A stretch of 64,000 nucleotides of DNA from Agaricus subrufescens (lineage: Eukaryota > Basidiomycota > Agaricomycetes > Agaricales > Agaricaceae). The stretch is taken from assembly GCA_029945375.1 (NCBI GenBank), contig CM057058.1, positions 1,550,001 through 1,614,000 of the forward strand. The letters run 5' to 3'. A program made the translations under genes and the position numbers. Every line of letters starts with the position of its first letter. Position 1 is the first letter of the stretch. Of this stretch, positions 1 through 12,424 are shown in pieces. The notes under the pieces were generated by a model. That model worked only from the letters and a program-made list of their open reading frames with translations, was not told where the DNA came from and did not search any database.

Positions 1-264
1 GATGAAAGAGACACGATTATCAATAATTTAGCCGACAGGAAAACTGATTTCCTCCATCCTGGGTATGGGGATCTCCTCCAGTTGTTCTCAAGTATCGCAG
101 AAGCGATCGACCCAGACTACTATTGGGCTGGTGATGCCATCCGACAAAGACCAGGTTTTGTACATGAAATCCTTCAACGAATCAATCTTAACTTGGTTGT
201 CCAAAACAACAGTGCACCTGTTATGGACAAACAGAAATCTGCCCTTAATAGAACACCTCTTTAG
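1..264 (+). CDS. FunK1-like fungal protein kinase, copy 1 (C-terminal piece, cut by window edge)
   Basis: Seen: the frame starting at base 1 aligns codon by codon with the C-terminal ends of the three kinase copies further right. It carries the shared block HPGYGD, then YYWAGDAIRQRP, then FVHEILQRI, and stops with TAG at 262-264. Only about 87 residues of the C-lobe tail lie in the window; the catalytic core is off the left edge. As in copies 3 and 4, it stops right after the MDK-basic stretch and lacks the longer tail of copy 2, although the tail sequence after the stop is still recognisable as DNA (265-350). Family: Pkinase_fungal/FunK1. Whether the missing part is intact cannot be told. 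Confidence 0.75.
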   Translation, partial: DERDTIINNLADRKTDFLHPGYGDLLQLFSSIAEAIDPDYYWAGDAIRQRPGFVHEILQRINLNLVVQNNSAPVMDKQKSALNRTPL

Positions 265-2486
265 CGTAGTCAGTGATAATCCAAGTGGCTCTCTCGAAAA
301 TCCAGATGATGATGATACTCAGCGTCTTGTCAGTACTTTCCATCCGAAGCTCTGACCCGACGTTTTTCACAAGCACAAGAGGCCTCGCATGAGCGGCATA
401 CCAGAAATTAATGTAGGGACAGGATGATCCTCTCGTCATATCGAAATGTACAGACTATTTCATGAAACTCCGATGTACAGTACTAGATTACAAGCCATCT
501 CATGAATGAGGTTTCTTTGATCAATTTCCAAGAATATCTTATTTATCATTGTCTCAATACAGCTATTTGGTTCAGAAGAAGGATTTGAAATATGAGTTCA
601 TCACAAACTAAACGAAGGCTGTCGGAGAAATCGAACCGGTCGTTATTTCATTCATTCGCTTGATCCGCGTAGTCTTTTGGCATTGCAAAAAAAAAACAAA
701 AACATTATGCTGAGTGCGACACAGGTGCGACATCTCGCAGGGCAGGCACGAGCACTCGGCGGGCCATGTGGTCACCAACGGTCCGCAAGTCTCGGACGGA
801 AAGATTCCTATGAAATCAATGTTCAGTGCCACGCCCTCGTGCTTGCTGGCAATAACTCTAAGAATATCCTCACGTACATGGTTTCTGGAACTACCAAAGG
901 TGCGGGATGACGTGATGACACACATGTCAAAGGACAAATTTACGGAGCGTTTGAGCGACTCGTGGTTGATATGAAATCAGGTACAAATGTAGTGTACATT
1001 TGTTCTCAAGCTATTTTGCCCCGGAGTCCGAATGTCGCTTGATGACGACGTAGACTTTGAAGTTTGTAGTCATGGCCGATATGAAATTTACAGCGCCCGT
1101 CGTTCCTGAAGGCTTTCTGCAATTGAATAAATCCCGATGTTTCGCGCCTGAAAAGCCGTTTGTAATCGAACCAATTCAGCATATCTGAGACTTCGGTAGC
1201 TTTCCGCGCTCGTTTGGTTCTTTTCCTCGATTACATTTTTCAGGCACCCACCGTCCAGATGGTCCACCTCCATCTCGGAGTATATTATCATCCATCCCCA
1301 TGGCACACTTCCAGGCCAAGCCTACCCATTCTATCAGAACTGGATCTGATGATCTTGGCTTTTTTTACACCTTTTGTCGCAGGTGATTAGCACATGTCTT
1401 GATTTTTTTTCTCATCTTCATCCCATAGTCTCTTCTTATACGCCACAGAGATACTCAAGCCCGATTGTGGCTGAGCGCTACACGGGAACTACTTAGTCAT
1501 GAAAGAATAATTTAGCAATGCCCGACAACGAGATTACTGCATTACTATTCTTAATTTCCTTTCCGGTACCGAATTACAGCACCATTTGCCAAGACTTTCA
1601 GGATCGCGATGGTGAGAATGTGATGGTGTTTCCCCGCTTCGTAAATTAATGATCAGTCAGTTGTCATCCCAGGAGAATCAACAACAAAAAATCATACAAG
1701 TTATGAATCAATATAATACTAGTTTTCAAGCACTTGAAGTACACTTGCCAAAATAAGATAGGTTCTGTGGCACGAGGTCAGATCGGAATTCAGTTGGGAC
1801 CCTTCATCAGGAGGAGAATTGAATTTTTTTTTAAATAGGCTTTATCCGATGTTTTCCCAGTGTACCTATATCGTGTACCCAATGACGACTAACCGGCGAA
1901 CCATCAACTCCATGTGGGGTTTCCACTATCCCCGTGCTTCCCCTCTAAGTATTACAATATGTTTTTTTCATTTTGCAATTCTAGTTTTAGAATTAAGGTC
2001 TCTTTTTTTGACAACTAGCGACTCGTGCTGTACGTCACCTGTGCACATGAAGCCAGCTTCTCAAGGCGGCCATCATGGCATTAGAATGTTTCCTTCTGTG
2101 TCATCAAAAACATTGTACACATGTCCGGAAGAAGCATCTTTTGGGGAGGGCGCCCATGGAAAACCGACCGCATGACTTGTTTTCTGGGGAATCCATGGAA
2201 GAATCTACGCCCTATCAGTAGGGTGAGATGTAGCTCAGACCTTTCAATGGCCCCAAATCTATTTATCCTTTGATGAGAAAACTCCATTTCAACTGTCGGT
2301 TATCGGGCGATATTCTTGGCATTTGTTTGAGAAGCCGGATCCTTTAAGAACACTTCGACGCAGGATTTCGTTTGGTGCTTTAGGTTCTCTCCCTCGCCCT
2401 TCTCCCCTCACCTCTTTCTGTCCCTCACCCCCATCTTCTCGATCTCGAAGATACATTGAAGAGACAGTCGACGACTTAGAACAAAT
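265..2486. other. Spacer 1 of the kinase array, no intact gene
   Basis: No convincing gene. Bases 265-350 are the untranslated remains of the kinase tail. Bases about 700-960 are a block that recurs, diverged, after copy 2 (about 9240-9475) and copy 3 (about 12690-12930). Bases about 1020-1080 resemble the sequence after those blocks in the other spacers. From about 1100 to 2486 I see nothing recognisable; the last 200 bases are the likely promoter of the transporter gene. Confidence 0.5.
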
Positions 2487-4675
2487 ATGGGTTCGGAGAA
2501 AGATAGTCAAAGCTCAAATGGGGCAGAGCAGTCTATTGACGCGCAAGTATGGGAGTTGGCTCAGCAAGACAAGAGACCGTGGTGGAGGAAATCAAATCTT
2601 CGTTTGCTATACCTCATATTCTTCCCAACATGTATTGGAGTTGAAATGACTAGTGGGTGAGTGAATTGATTCACGAATATTGCAGAATATTGGAATAACG
2701 AGAGACCAGATTCGACGGCTCGATGATGAATGGTTTACAATCGGTCGATTCTTTCGATACATGTAAGTCAATGTATAGAGAGAGAGATTGAAATTTTCAC
2801 TGACCCAACGCAGTCTTTCATAGCCCTCGTTCGACTCTACTTGGCCTTATGTCGTCGATGTACTCTCTAGGAGCTATCCTTTCGCTCCCTTTTGTCGTTA
2901 TGGTATCCGATGGTCTAGGCAGAAGAGCGGCAATTCTTTTAGGAAGTTTTATCATGATACTAGGTGCCGGTCTTCAAGCAGGGGCTAGAAACTGTACGTT
3001 AAAACTTTGAAGAAATGCAGAATTTTACTGACGCATCCTACAAATACAGTCGCCATGTTTGTAATTGCTCGATTGTTTCTGGGAGTTGGTATCCCTTTCG
3101 CCATCGTCGCTGCTTCGTCTCTTCTTGGAGGTATTATTTCCTCTATTTTTCTCGAAACCGAATTTCTGAAGGGAAAATCTCTAGAACTCTCACATCCTAA
3201 GGAACGAGCTATCCTGGGTTCATTATTCAACTCTTGTTACTTCATCGGTATGTCTTGTGCTCCTGAGTTTTACAAATTCGCTAATTGTGATAATTTCAAC
3301 AGGAGCGATCGTAGCTGCTGGAGTGACATTTGGTACCTTCAACATGTCCAGCAATTGGGGTTGGCGTATCCCATCTCTCCTTCAAGTCATACCTTCCCTT
3401 CTTCAAATCTTATTCGTCTATGCCCTTCCCGAATCCCCTCGTTGGTTGATCTCCAAAGGACGGGGTGAAGAGGCCAGAAAGGTTTTGATCAAGTATCACG
3501 CTGAAGGCGATGAAACATCCGAGCTCGTCAAACTGGAATACATCCAGATCGAGAAAACTATACAATTGGAACAAGAGACCGCGCATATTGGGTGGACAGA
3601 GATAGTCAGGACTCATGGGATGAGAATGAGGTTCTTGATCGGTTCTTTCCTTGGGCTGGTTACACAGTGGAGCGGTAATGGCCTAATTTCGTAAGTTTTT
3701 CCGATCCTCAAAGGCAAGAGTTCTGTGGACCTGATACTGTACCGCCCCCAGGTACTTCTTGGCTCGTATCCTCGATAACGTTGGTATCCACGATAATCGA
3801 ACCAAGAACTTGATTAATTTAGCCAACACTTGCTGGGGTTTTATAAACGCTACCGCCTTTGCTTTGACAGTGGCCAGATTCAGGAGAAGACCTATCTATT
3901 TGGTAAGTTGACACAATGCGACCATCATAATAACACTGCCTAACCTGAATCTCAGACATGTACCATCTCCATCTTACTTATCTTTACCGGGTGGACGGTA
4001 GCCAGTGCAAGATATAGTGATACAAACAATCAGGCTTCTTCTCGCGCTGTGATTGCGTGCGTATATATCAAGTTGACAGACCAAGTAAAATACTCACAGA
4101 ATATCACAGTTTCATCTTCCTCTACAGCCCTGCATACAACATTGCCTATAACGCTCTATCCTACAGTGAATTCATCATTTTTCTCTCGTCTGAGAGTATG
4201 AATAACTGATAACTTGAACCTCAATAGCTTTCCTCGTCGAACTTTTCCCGTACCACGCCCGTGCGAAGGGTATCACAGTCTTCCAATTCTTCGGTCGCAT
4301 GGCTAGTTTCTTCAATCAATTTGTTAACCCAATTGGGATCGAGAGGGCAGGGTGGAAATTCTACATCAGGTATGTGCTGCTTAAACTGCAGAGATAGAAA
4401 ACTAATCCCGTTCTTGATGAAAGTTATGTCGTCTTCATTGGCTTCCAGATTGTATTTATATACTTCTTGTTCCCTGAGACGGCACATAAATCCTTGGAAG
4501 AGCTTGCTTTCCGTGAGTGTCCGGCAATGTTTCCACTATATTTCTCGTTCATTGACCATATAATTTTCAATAAGTTTATGAGGAAGACGAGCTTCAGCAA
4601 CAGAGGCAGCGCATTGCAGATGAGTTGAGGCAGGAAAAGCAGCATGAGAACATAGAGATGGAGAAGAGAGCATAA
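2487..4675 (+). CDS. MFS sugar porter (hexose/lactose permease-like)
   Basis: Integral plasma-membrane sugar transporter by family. Splicing about nine short introns gives roughly 540 residues, the normal size for the fungal sugar-porter family. Visible signatures in order: a short cytosolic N-terminus ending RPWWRKSN; FDGSMMNGLQ after helix 1; the loop 2-3 motif SDGLGRRAA; the helix 4 stretch MFVIARLFLGVGIPF; PESPRWLISKGR at the start of the central loop; ELFPYHARAKG in loop 8-9; and PETAHKSLEEL after helix 12. The C-terminal tail is charged and Gln-rich. The ATG at 2487 is chosen because it gives the usual N-terminus and directly precedes the first helix exon. One intron (from about 3131) cuts between SSLLG and ELSHPKERA and stays partly open. 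The substrate (lactose, hexose or oligosaccharide) cannot be decided here. It sits inside the kinase array with no functional link evident. Confidence 0.9.
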
Positions 4676-4817
4676 TAGTCGATATGTAACGATAGTATTG
4701 CCGCACGAAAATTCAAAGAACCTTGATGACAGCCCCAGTGTGAATGCAGTGAGAAAGAAAAGAGCAGCAGCAAATATTACGTAACGAGAGATTAAACTGC
4801 CTGCGTCTCATAAAGCC

Positions 4818-5758
4818 ATGGAGGTCGACAGCACACCGCCTGAAAACGCGTCGTCGACTCGGGAAACGGTGCATAATATTCTGTACAGTCGACGAATAAC
4901 ACTGACTGTGGTCCAGACAGCGCCCTTTCTCGTCCGGACGTTTGTCAAGATCGGTTCGTTCCATCGGCTGACGCTCTTCGAAGATGGCTCTCTTCCTACC
5001 ACCGACGAGCAGCAACTGTTTACCTGGTAAAGCAGACTCATGGCCATTCTATGGCATTGTTGACTTGCTAACTGGTCAACAGGAAAGACGCGACTCTTCG
5101 AGAAGTTCTGACGACCCTCCGCATCACCGCACCCCAAGTCCCCGAATACAGACACCCTCTCGCGCGCTTTTCGTTCCGCGCGGTTTACGCCGACCCAACC
5201 CTCAGGGGTCGCTATGCTCAAAAAGACCTTGGCATGGTCTACTCCCGAGACATTCTAGGTGAACCCGGCGCGCTCAATACAACAGCTCCTCGTCTCCTCG
5301 AGGATACCGAAAGCGCACCAACGGACCGCGAAAGAGAGGAGCGTACTCTGGACGACCTGAAGTTCATTCCAGGAGACTACCTCCTCATCGCTGTCCTGTT
5401 GCCCAAGAACGTCACTGTCCCGAGTGAAATATCAATCAAAGGTTCAGGTAGTGCATGGAAGTCGGCCCCCAGTGGAAGAGCCGATGCGGCCTGGGGAGGT
5501 CCCGGTTCTAGCGCAGCTCCACGAGGCAGTGAGGGGCATTGGCGGGGTGGTGGCCCAAAACGCCCCCCTTCGGGATCGAGACGAGGGGGACGAAACGGTG
5601 ACGCCAAAGACCTGGATCGGGATACTCGCGTGCCGCCTCCACGACGTCGCGGCTCGACTCCGCCTCCACCTCCTCGTGGGGGCCGTGGTAGAGGTGGAAG
5701 AAACGAACGTCGTTCACGCTCGCGCTCACGTACTCCGCCACGAAGACGCTACGACTGA
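4818..5758 (+). CDS. SAP18: SAP18-like Sin3/ASAP complex subunit
   Basis: Two exons, 4818-5026 and 5083-5758, with a clean GTAAAG..CAG intron that restores a TGG codon. The first 130 residues fit the SAP18 ubiquitin-like fold: TVVQTAPFLVRTFVKIGSFH, then LFTWKDATLREVLTTL, then ARFSFRAVYADP and the conserved KDLGMVYSRD. The core ends with LDDLKFIPGDYLLIAV. SAP18 is known as a subunit of the Sin3 histone deacetylase complex and of the ASAP/PSAP splicing complexes, so a nuclear role is expected. The tail is long, Gly/Arg-rich, and ends in an SR-like stretch (RSRSRSRTPPRRR), which favours an RNA or splicing link. It is longer than the animal protein because of this tail. It lies 140 bp downstream of the transporter on the same strand. 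Confidence 0.9.
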
Positions 5759-5924
5759 CCAATATACTCACTGTGCAGTTCTTGTTATAATAAATCAGTC
5801 TTTAAATTTTATGTCAGACCAACAGCTCTGAGCTCTCATGATGCATGTACGCTATACGGTTCTTTCTTCTCTACGAAGTAAAGCCCACTACAGGAACCCT
5901 CTCTACGGTTAACACACGGAGGTC

Positions 5925-6065
5925 GCGAGCGCCCTTTTTAAGACTTGCTAAAATGACTATGAGCGTGTGCGGTTTTCGTGGTTCTAGAGTGTTCTGCGCA
6001 CTTGAAGGGCCTATTCAAAGGTGAGCGTTTGCTTAGGAGCATCGAGCACTCGCGACGATCTGTGA
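5925..6065 (-). pseudogene. RPS12 fragment (exon/intron junction piece)
   Basis: This stretch aligns with bases about 16455-16600 of the intact RPS12 gene at the right end of the array. It covers the start of exon 2, the whole intron and part of exon 1, with a deletion of about 20 bp in exon 2 and many substitutions. The intron is present, so it arose by DNA duplication and not by retroposition. It cannot encode a protein. The rest of the interval between SAP18 and kinase copy 2 (5759-6571) shows nothing else recognisable. Confidence 0.75.
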
Positions 6066-6571
6066 AACCGATGAATAGAAAAGGAGTCAGAAGCCTGCAA
6101 CTTCAAGTGGTACTAGACGAGCAAACCAGTCAACATACAGAACCAGGGTCAGATTCTGTTCTCATGTCGGGAGGCTTTTATAAATGTTCCCGAAGGTGGT
6201 TAAACCATTTCGTGATCGCGATTCAGAGGTACTAAAAAAAAAGATGGATCATCAAAAATTCTCAATAGTCACACTGAGTGCTCAACCTCTGGTTTTATTT
6301 GAAAGAAATGTATATCCCTATAATTTTTCTATCTAGGCTTGAAGGGGCTACCGATGTGCAACAATGAGGCGACGACAGTGATAGAGGGTACGTTGCGTGG
6401 ATAGCGTGACAGTCTACAATTAGACTACTTTAACTTGGTTGGCTCCGCGTGAGAGGGGCAAGCCATGCTGATGCTTATTAAGCACTTCTTTCCTCCTCTG
6501 GAACCGAATGACCGCCACACAGTCCTCTCCCGTCGACTCCGTTGGGCCCTTCCACCCCTTACATCAACGGG

Positions 6572-8930
6572 ATGAGGCAGTTACCACGTATGGAATCCAT
6601 TGATATGCCGGAATTCTACACTCTTATCGGTGAGCCTCCGCCTGAGTCTCCACAAGGGGCGGCCAACCTCGAGGCCAGAAAGACTAGAAGAGGCACCCAG
6701 CAACCACTGCCAGCGAGTAAACCATTTGAAGAATTAGGAACATTCTGTCAGATTCTCGAAAGCTGTTTGGAGGGTCTTGACAATAATAGTAAATCTGTCC
6801 GTTGCTAGTATCGAACGCCCATATAACGCTTCGCTGTTGACAGAGCTCAAATTTGAGAAACGAGGCTCTCAGGCGCCCAGCGGTCATCCACTCGGTTCTT
6901 GGGCCAGACCCGACATTGCTATCTTCCGAGAAGGGTTTGGATTGAATCACGACCAGGATAAAGTATTCTGGGGTTCAATTGAATTGGCGATTGAATTTCA
7001 TTCAAAAAAAAAATCACACGACCAGCGTATCAAGCAGGCTGCCACCTATGTCTTGTGCCTTCTAGAGGCCCGACCAGATCTTGTGTCGGGAGTGGGGCTT
7101 CTCGTCGAATCTGACCACCTCGACTTCTTCTTCTGCAATGCAGATGGGATCAAAAGGCTGAGCCTCCGAGACGAAGACAAATATTTACAAGTACTCTCAG
7201 CGGTTGTTGAATACTTAAATGGTGGCCAAACAAAGAGCCTCGATTCGACGCTGTGTAGGGTAACGGGTGGTGTCCTTTTCGACGTGTCCGTTCCAGAGGA
7301 AGGCTCGTCTCCCAGAGCCTCTGAAATTCAATACACCACCTTTCAAAATTGTACTCTTCACTACTCACACGATCCTTTTGGTCGTTGCCCAAACATCTTC
7401 AAAACTGAACTTGGAAATTCAGTTCACGCGGTCCGTGTCATCAAAGATCAATATATCAGGAAGGGCCGACGCTGGACCGAGAAGGAGATTCTTGACAAGA
7501 TACACGCAAGTGGGACATATCCTGCAGTTGTCAGGATGTCTTTTGCCGGAACAATTCCTGAAGCTGGATGTGGTGATCGCATCAGGGTCCGGATTGCCCT
7601 GCAAGATCATGGAACAGATTTTATGTCACTCAAAACACCTCGGGATGTTATCTATGCATTGTATGACCTCTTGGAAGGTGAGTTTCGTTTGCTTCATGTG
7701 GTCGCGCATGTTCTCTCAACGTGTTCAGTCACACGAAGTCTTTATTCCGATCGCAAAATCCTGCACCGTGACATCAGTCCATGGAATATCATGATACGGG
7801 AAACAGATGATATCCCAGCTACCGACTCATCATCATCTCCCATGTTCATCAGGCATATACTTGATCCTCGGTTTGTGATGTCTCGTTGATTACGGAAAAT
7901 ATTCGACTGACAGGACAATGATCAGAGTACCTAAACACAAGTCATCAATATTCCTCATTGATTTTGGTTACAGTCAAGATCTCGAATCATCCAAAGCTTC
8001 TCGCGATGGACGAACAGTGAGTTTAACTTGATGGACATTTCATGTTCCTGAGCATGTGATTAGGGTACACCCATGTTCATCGCTCGAGCTATTCAAGCTG
8101 GTAAACCACTACCACCCAATGACGTTGTAACTGTGGCTTTCCCAGCGTTACCCCATCTATCAGAGCGAATTCGACCGGCCTACGAAAACAGCCATCCGCA
8201 ACGAATGAAATCGTTTGATGGAGCATTCGAACCTCAGCTTGGACCGTGCAAAAATCCTCCTTCCTCCCCCTTCAGGCACGAACTTCGACATGATGCAGAG
8301 TCGGGTGTCTGGTCATTCTTTTGGTGGGGTATCCTGGCTTCACCCGAGAATGCAAAAGAATCCCGCATTGATAGTACAGAGTGGACCGCATTTGAGCCCG
8401 TATATGATGGGCCCCGAGGGGGGTTACCTAATGTCGATAAAAGGGTCACGGTTCTCAATAGCTTAAGCGCAGCAAGCAGCACTTTTCTTCATCCCGGGTA
8501 TGGAGATTTCCTCGCCTTGTTCATGCGTATCGCAAAAGCGATCAGGCCAGAGTACCATTGGGCTGGTGATCCCATCCGGCAAAGACCAGATTTTGTTCAT
8601 GAAATCCTTCAACGAATCATTCTCAACTTTGCTATCGAAAATAGTAACTTACCTGCTATGGACAAAAACAAATCTGACTCCAATAGAGCGCCCATGCCTA
8701 CATCAAGTGTAGCCTATTTGTCGCAGTCGGACATCGATTCCCGCCGTGCCAAGTCGTTTAAGTCCTCGGCTTCCAGTCGGAAGCGAAAATCGGAAGAGAC
8801 CACTCCAATTTCCGTCCAGTCGGCACCCTCTGTAGCTGATGACGACACAACCAGTGATAATCCAAGTAACACTCTCGAACATCCAGATGACGACGATACT
8901 CAGCGTCTGGTTAGTACTTCCCATCCGTAG
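6572..8930 (+). CDS. FunK1-like fungal protein kinase, copy 2 (longest C-terminus)
   Basis: Fungal-type Ser/Thr kinase. Exons by comparison with the sister copies: 6572-6788, 6844-7677, 7729-7870, 7926-8016 and 8064-8930. Kinase marks: VIKDQY as the beta-3 lysine strand, EKEIL for the alpha-C glutamate, LHRDISPWNIM catalytic loop, FLIDFGYS magnesium loop, and GTPMFIARA in the activation segment. A conserved N-terminal module (RPDIAIFREGF, then ARPDLVSG) precedes the kinase, as is usual for the family. The ATG homologous to the other copies (6508) is out of frame here because of an indel near 6570-6590, so I start at the next in-frame ATG; the gene may be N-terminally damaged. Unlike copies 1, 3 and 4 it keeps about 75 extra C-terminal residues with a basic SSRKRKSEE patch that could act in nuclear import. 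Substrate and role are unknown for the family. Confidence 0.8.
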
Positions 8931-9520
8931 CTCCGCAATAAGATCTGATTCCACGTTTTTCACCAGCACAAGAGGCCTCGTATGAGCGACATACCAGAAA
9001 TTAATTTAGAAACAGAATGATCCCATGTTTGTGTCAAGAATGCACAAGCTATTCCTCTATGTACCCACTGTATAGGACGTCTTCTCGTGAATGAGATACC
9101 TTACATCAGTTTCCAAGCAATATTATTATCTGTTACCGTATCAAACCCGCTTTCTGGCTGAGAACAACAATTTTGAAACCTGAACATTACATGGCAACCC
9201 TGTCATTATCCCATTCATTTCGTTGGCGTTGAAAAAAAGAAACATGGTGCTGACTATGACCTCTCCCAGGGCAGGCACCGACACCTCAGGAGCCCATGTG
9301 GTCACTAATAGCCTTTAGGCTCAAGACTCAGATTGAAAGATTCCTGTGCAATCAACGTTCAATGCCACACTCCAATATTTTCATTAAGTATATTATATAA
9401 GAGTGTCTTCTCCTACGTCGTTACCGATACGGCCAAAGGAAAGGAGGGTAAATTTATAGAGCGTTAGGCTGATTCGTGGTCAATATGGAATCAGATATCA
9501 ATGTCGCATGCGTTTCGTTC

Positions 9521-9995
9521 TCAAGCTATTCTTTCACGGAGTCGGAATGTCGCTTGATGATGTAGATTTTGAAGTTTGCAGTCATGACTTTGGAAATGAA
9601 ACTCTATACTAAGCACCAGTCGCCCCGATGACCGGAACCCATCTGTAATCAAAGGTTCAGGCACTGCGTAGGAATTGGTGGCTCGGAGACGCCCTTTGGC
9701 ATCTATGAACTTGATCAAGTTGATTTTGTGAGGGTGACTCGGCGAGCTAACATCTTCAGCCTCTGTGCAAGTCCCGACAAGGATACAAAGATGAGCGTGG
9801 TATTTGCCAAGAGGCTTCAATTGCACACCAGCGGTGGCCGTGAACAAGCCTATCGTGGACGAGAGCATTCTCAAGACTTACGGTAACTTTTCCGGTTTCA
9901 AGGTATTGTTCCCACTTCAAGGGCCTCTTAACTAGTAATTTGTCCCTTGAGTCTCTGACAGTGAAGGGTAGAAAGAATCCACAGGTCTGCAGCTT
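9521..9995 (-). pseudogene. RPS12 pseudogene in spacer 2
   Basis: Diverged, near-full-length copy of RPS12 in the same orientation as the intact gene. On the minus strand one can still read [23 protein letters not shown] and ALVHDRL. Frame changes and stops separate these blocks, and the intron region (about 9880-9920) is scrambled. The rest of the spacer (8931-10227) holds the recurrent block at about 9240-9475 and no gene. Compare the intact gene at 16168-16660. Confidence 0.85.
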
Positions 9996-10227
9996 CAAGG
10001 GTAAAACAACCAACATGCAAGAGGAGATGTCGTCATATCCTCAAGTTCGAGTCAATGATACGGGGATCTTGATTCCAGTAAAGTTCTTCACTGCTTGAAG
10101 ATCATATCCCGTGAAAATATATTTCCTTATGTATGGTCATGATCGGCACTATGGATGTTCAAGTTTATAGTCACAAGTCGTTAAGTCAGAAATTTTGATT
10201 ATTAAGCACTTTCACTCTTTGAACCGA

Positions 10228-12424
10228 ATGGCCGCCATAGTGGGATCCTGTTCTCCCGTCGACTCCGTTGTGCCCTACTACGCCTTAAATCAACGCGATG
10301 GGGGTGATGAAAGTCTACCACCCATGAAATTCATTAATATGCCTGAGTTCTACAGGCTTATCACTGGGCCTCCGCTTGAATCTCCACAAGGCGCGGCCAG
10401 AAAGATTAGAAGGGGCATCCAGCAACCACGACAAGAAGGCGACCCTTTCGAAGATTTAGGAGCATTCTTACATGTTCTCAAAAGCTGTTTGGAGAGTCTT
10501 GACAACAATGGTAAATTCTGTCTCGTGCTGGTATCGAACTCCTGTAGAATGCTTCGCCGTTGACAGAGCTCAAAATTGATTCACGAGGCTCACGAACATT
10601 TACTGGTCATCCAACCGGTTTGTTGGACAGACCCGACATTGTTATCTTCCGACAAGGTTTCTTAGTGAACCATGACAAATATAAAGCATTTTGGGGTTCA
10701 ATTGAAATGGCAATTGAATATCATTCATCAAGAAACTCGTCTCGAAAGCATATCAAGCAAGCTACCACCTATCTGCTGCACCTTCTGGAGGCCCGACCAG
10801 ATCTTGTGTCTGCATTAGGACTTCTCGTCGAGCATGACCACCTTGACTTCTTCTTCTGCAATGCAGATGGGATCAAAGTCCTGAGCGTCTCACGTGAAGA
10901 GGATTATTTACAAGTACTCTCAGCGGTTGTTGAATATTTAAATGGTGGCCAGGCAAAGAGCCTCGATTCGACGTTGTCCAGGGCACAATGTTCTCTCCTT
11001 TTTAACGTGTTCGTTCCAAGCGAAAGCTCGTCTCTTGGCGTCTCTGAAGGCCAATCAACTGCATTTAAAAACTGTATTCTACATTACTCACATTATTCTT
11101 TTGGTCGCCGCGCAACTATCTTCAAAACTCAAAACGGAAAATCAGTTCACGCGACCCGTGTCATCAAAGATCAATATATCAGAAAGGACCGCCGCTGGAT
11201 TGAGAAGGAGATCCTTCATAAGATACACGCAAGTGAGACATATCCTGCAGTTGTCAGGATGTCTTTTGCCGGAACAATTCCTGAAGCCGGATGTGGTGAT
11301 CGCATCAGGGTCCGGATTGCCCTGCAAGATTATGGAACAGATTTTATGTCACTCAAAACACCTCGGGATGTCATCTATGCATTGTATGACCTCTTGGAAG
11401 GTGAGTTTCGTTTGCTTCATGTGGTCGCGCATGTTCTCTCAACGTGTTCAGTCACACGAAGTCTTTATTCCGATCGCAAAATCCTGCACCGTGACATCAG
11501 TCCATGGAATATCATGATACGAGAATCAGGAGATGATATCCCAGCTACCGGCTCATCATCGTCTCCTGTCTTCATCAGGCATCTACTTGATCCTCGGTTT
11601 GTGATGTCTCATTGATTACAGATAATATTCGACTGACAAGACAATGAGTAGAGTGCCTAAACACAAGTCATCAATATTCCTCATTGATTTTGGTTACAGT
11701 CAAGACCTTGAATCACCCAAAGCTTCTCGCGATGGACGAACAGTGAGTTTAATGTGATAGGATGGGAATGTGATGTTCCTGAGGATGTGATTAGGGAACA
11801 CCCATGTTTATCGCTCGAGCTGTTCAAGCTGGTAAACCACTACCAGTTGATGAAGACTTGTTTTTCCCCGCATTACCCCATCTATCAGAGCAAATTCGAC
11901 CGGTCTACGAAAATAACCATCCACAACGAATGAAATTGTTTAATGGAGCATTTGAACCTCATTTCGGACCATGCGAAAACTCTGTTACCTCTTCCTTCAG
12001 GCACGAACTTCGGCATGATGCAGAGTCGGGTGTCTGGTCATTCTTTTGGTGGGGTATCCTCGCTGCGCCCATGAATGCCAAAGAGTTTTCCATTGATCCT
12101 ACAGAGTGGTTCGCATTTGTGCCCATATATCGTGGGCCCCGGTTGGGGTTACCTGATGTCGATAAAAGGGACACGATTCTCAATAACTTAAGACCAGGAA
12201 ACAACACTTTTCTTCATCCTGGTTATGGAGATCTCCTCGGCTTGTTCTCAAAAATCGCAAAAGCGATCAGGCCAGATTACCATTGGGCTGGTGACCCCAT
12301 CCGACAAAGACCAGACTTTGTTCATGAAATCCTTCAACGTATCATCCTCAACTTTCTTGTTGAAAATAATAGTGCACCTGTAATGGACAAAAGAAAATCT
12401 AGCTGTAATAGAATGCCTCTTTAA
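10228..12424 (+). CDS. FunK1-like fungal protein kinase, copy 3
   Basis: Five exons: 10228-10510, 10567-11400, 11452-11596, 11652-11742 and 11795-12424. The start MAAIVGSCSPVDS is shared with copy 4. The N-terminal module holds RPDIVIFRQGF and ARPDLVSALGLLVEHDHL. Kinase motifs are complete: VIKDQY lysine, EKEIL, LHRDISPWNIM, FLIDFGYSQD, RTGTPMFIARA, then the C-lobe with HELRHDAESGVWSFFWW and FVHEILQRI. The protein is about 660 residues and ends just after VMDKRKSSCNRMPL. The 51-nt intron before the catalytic loop has no stop and is a multiple of three, so retained transcripts would stay open. The middle (about 11150-11520) is nearly identical in sequence to copies 2 and 4. Probably functional; cellular role unknown. 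Confidence 0.85.

Noticed and set aside
1088..2649. Several short open frames in spacer 1 and over the transporter start
   Set aside because: No motif, no splice logic, and no counterpart in the other spacers.
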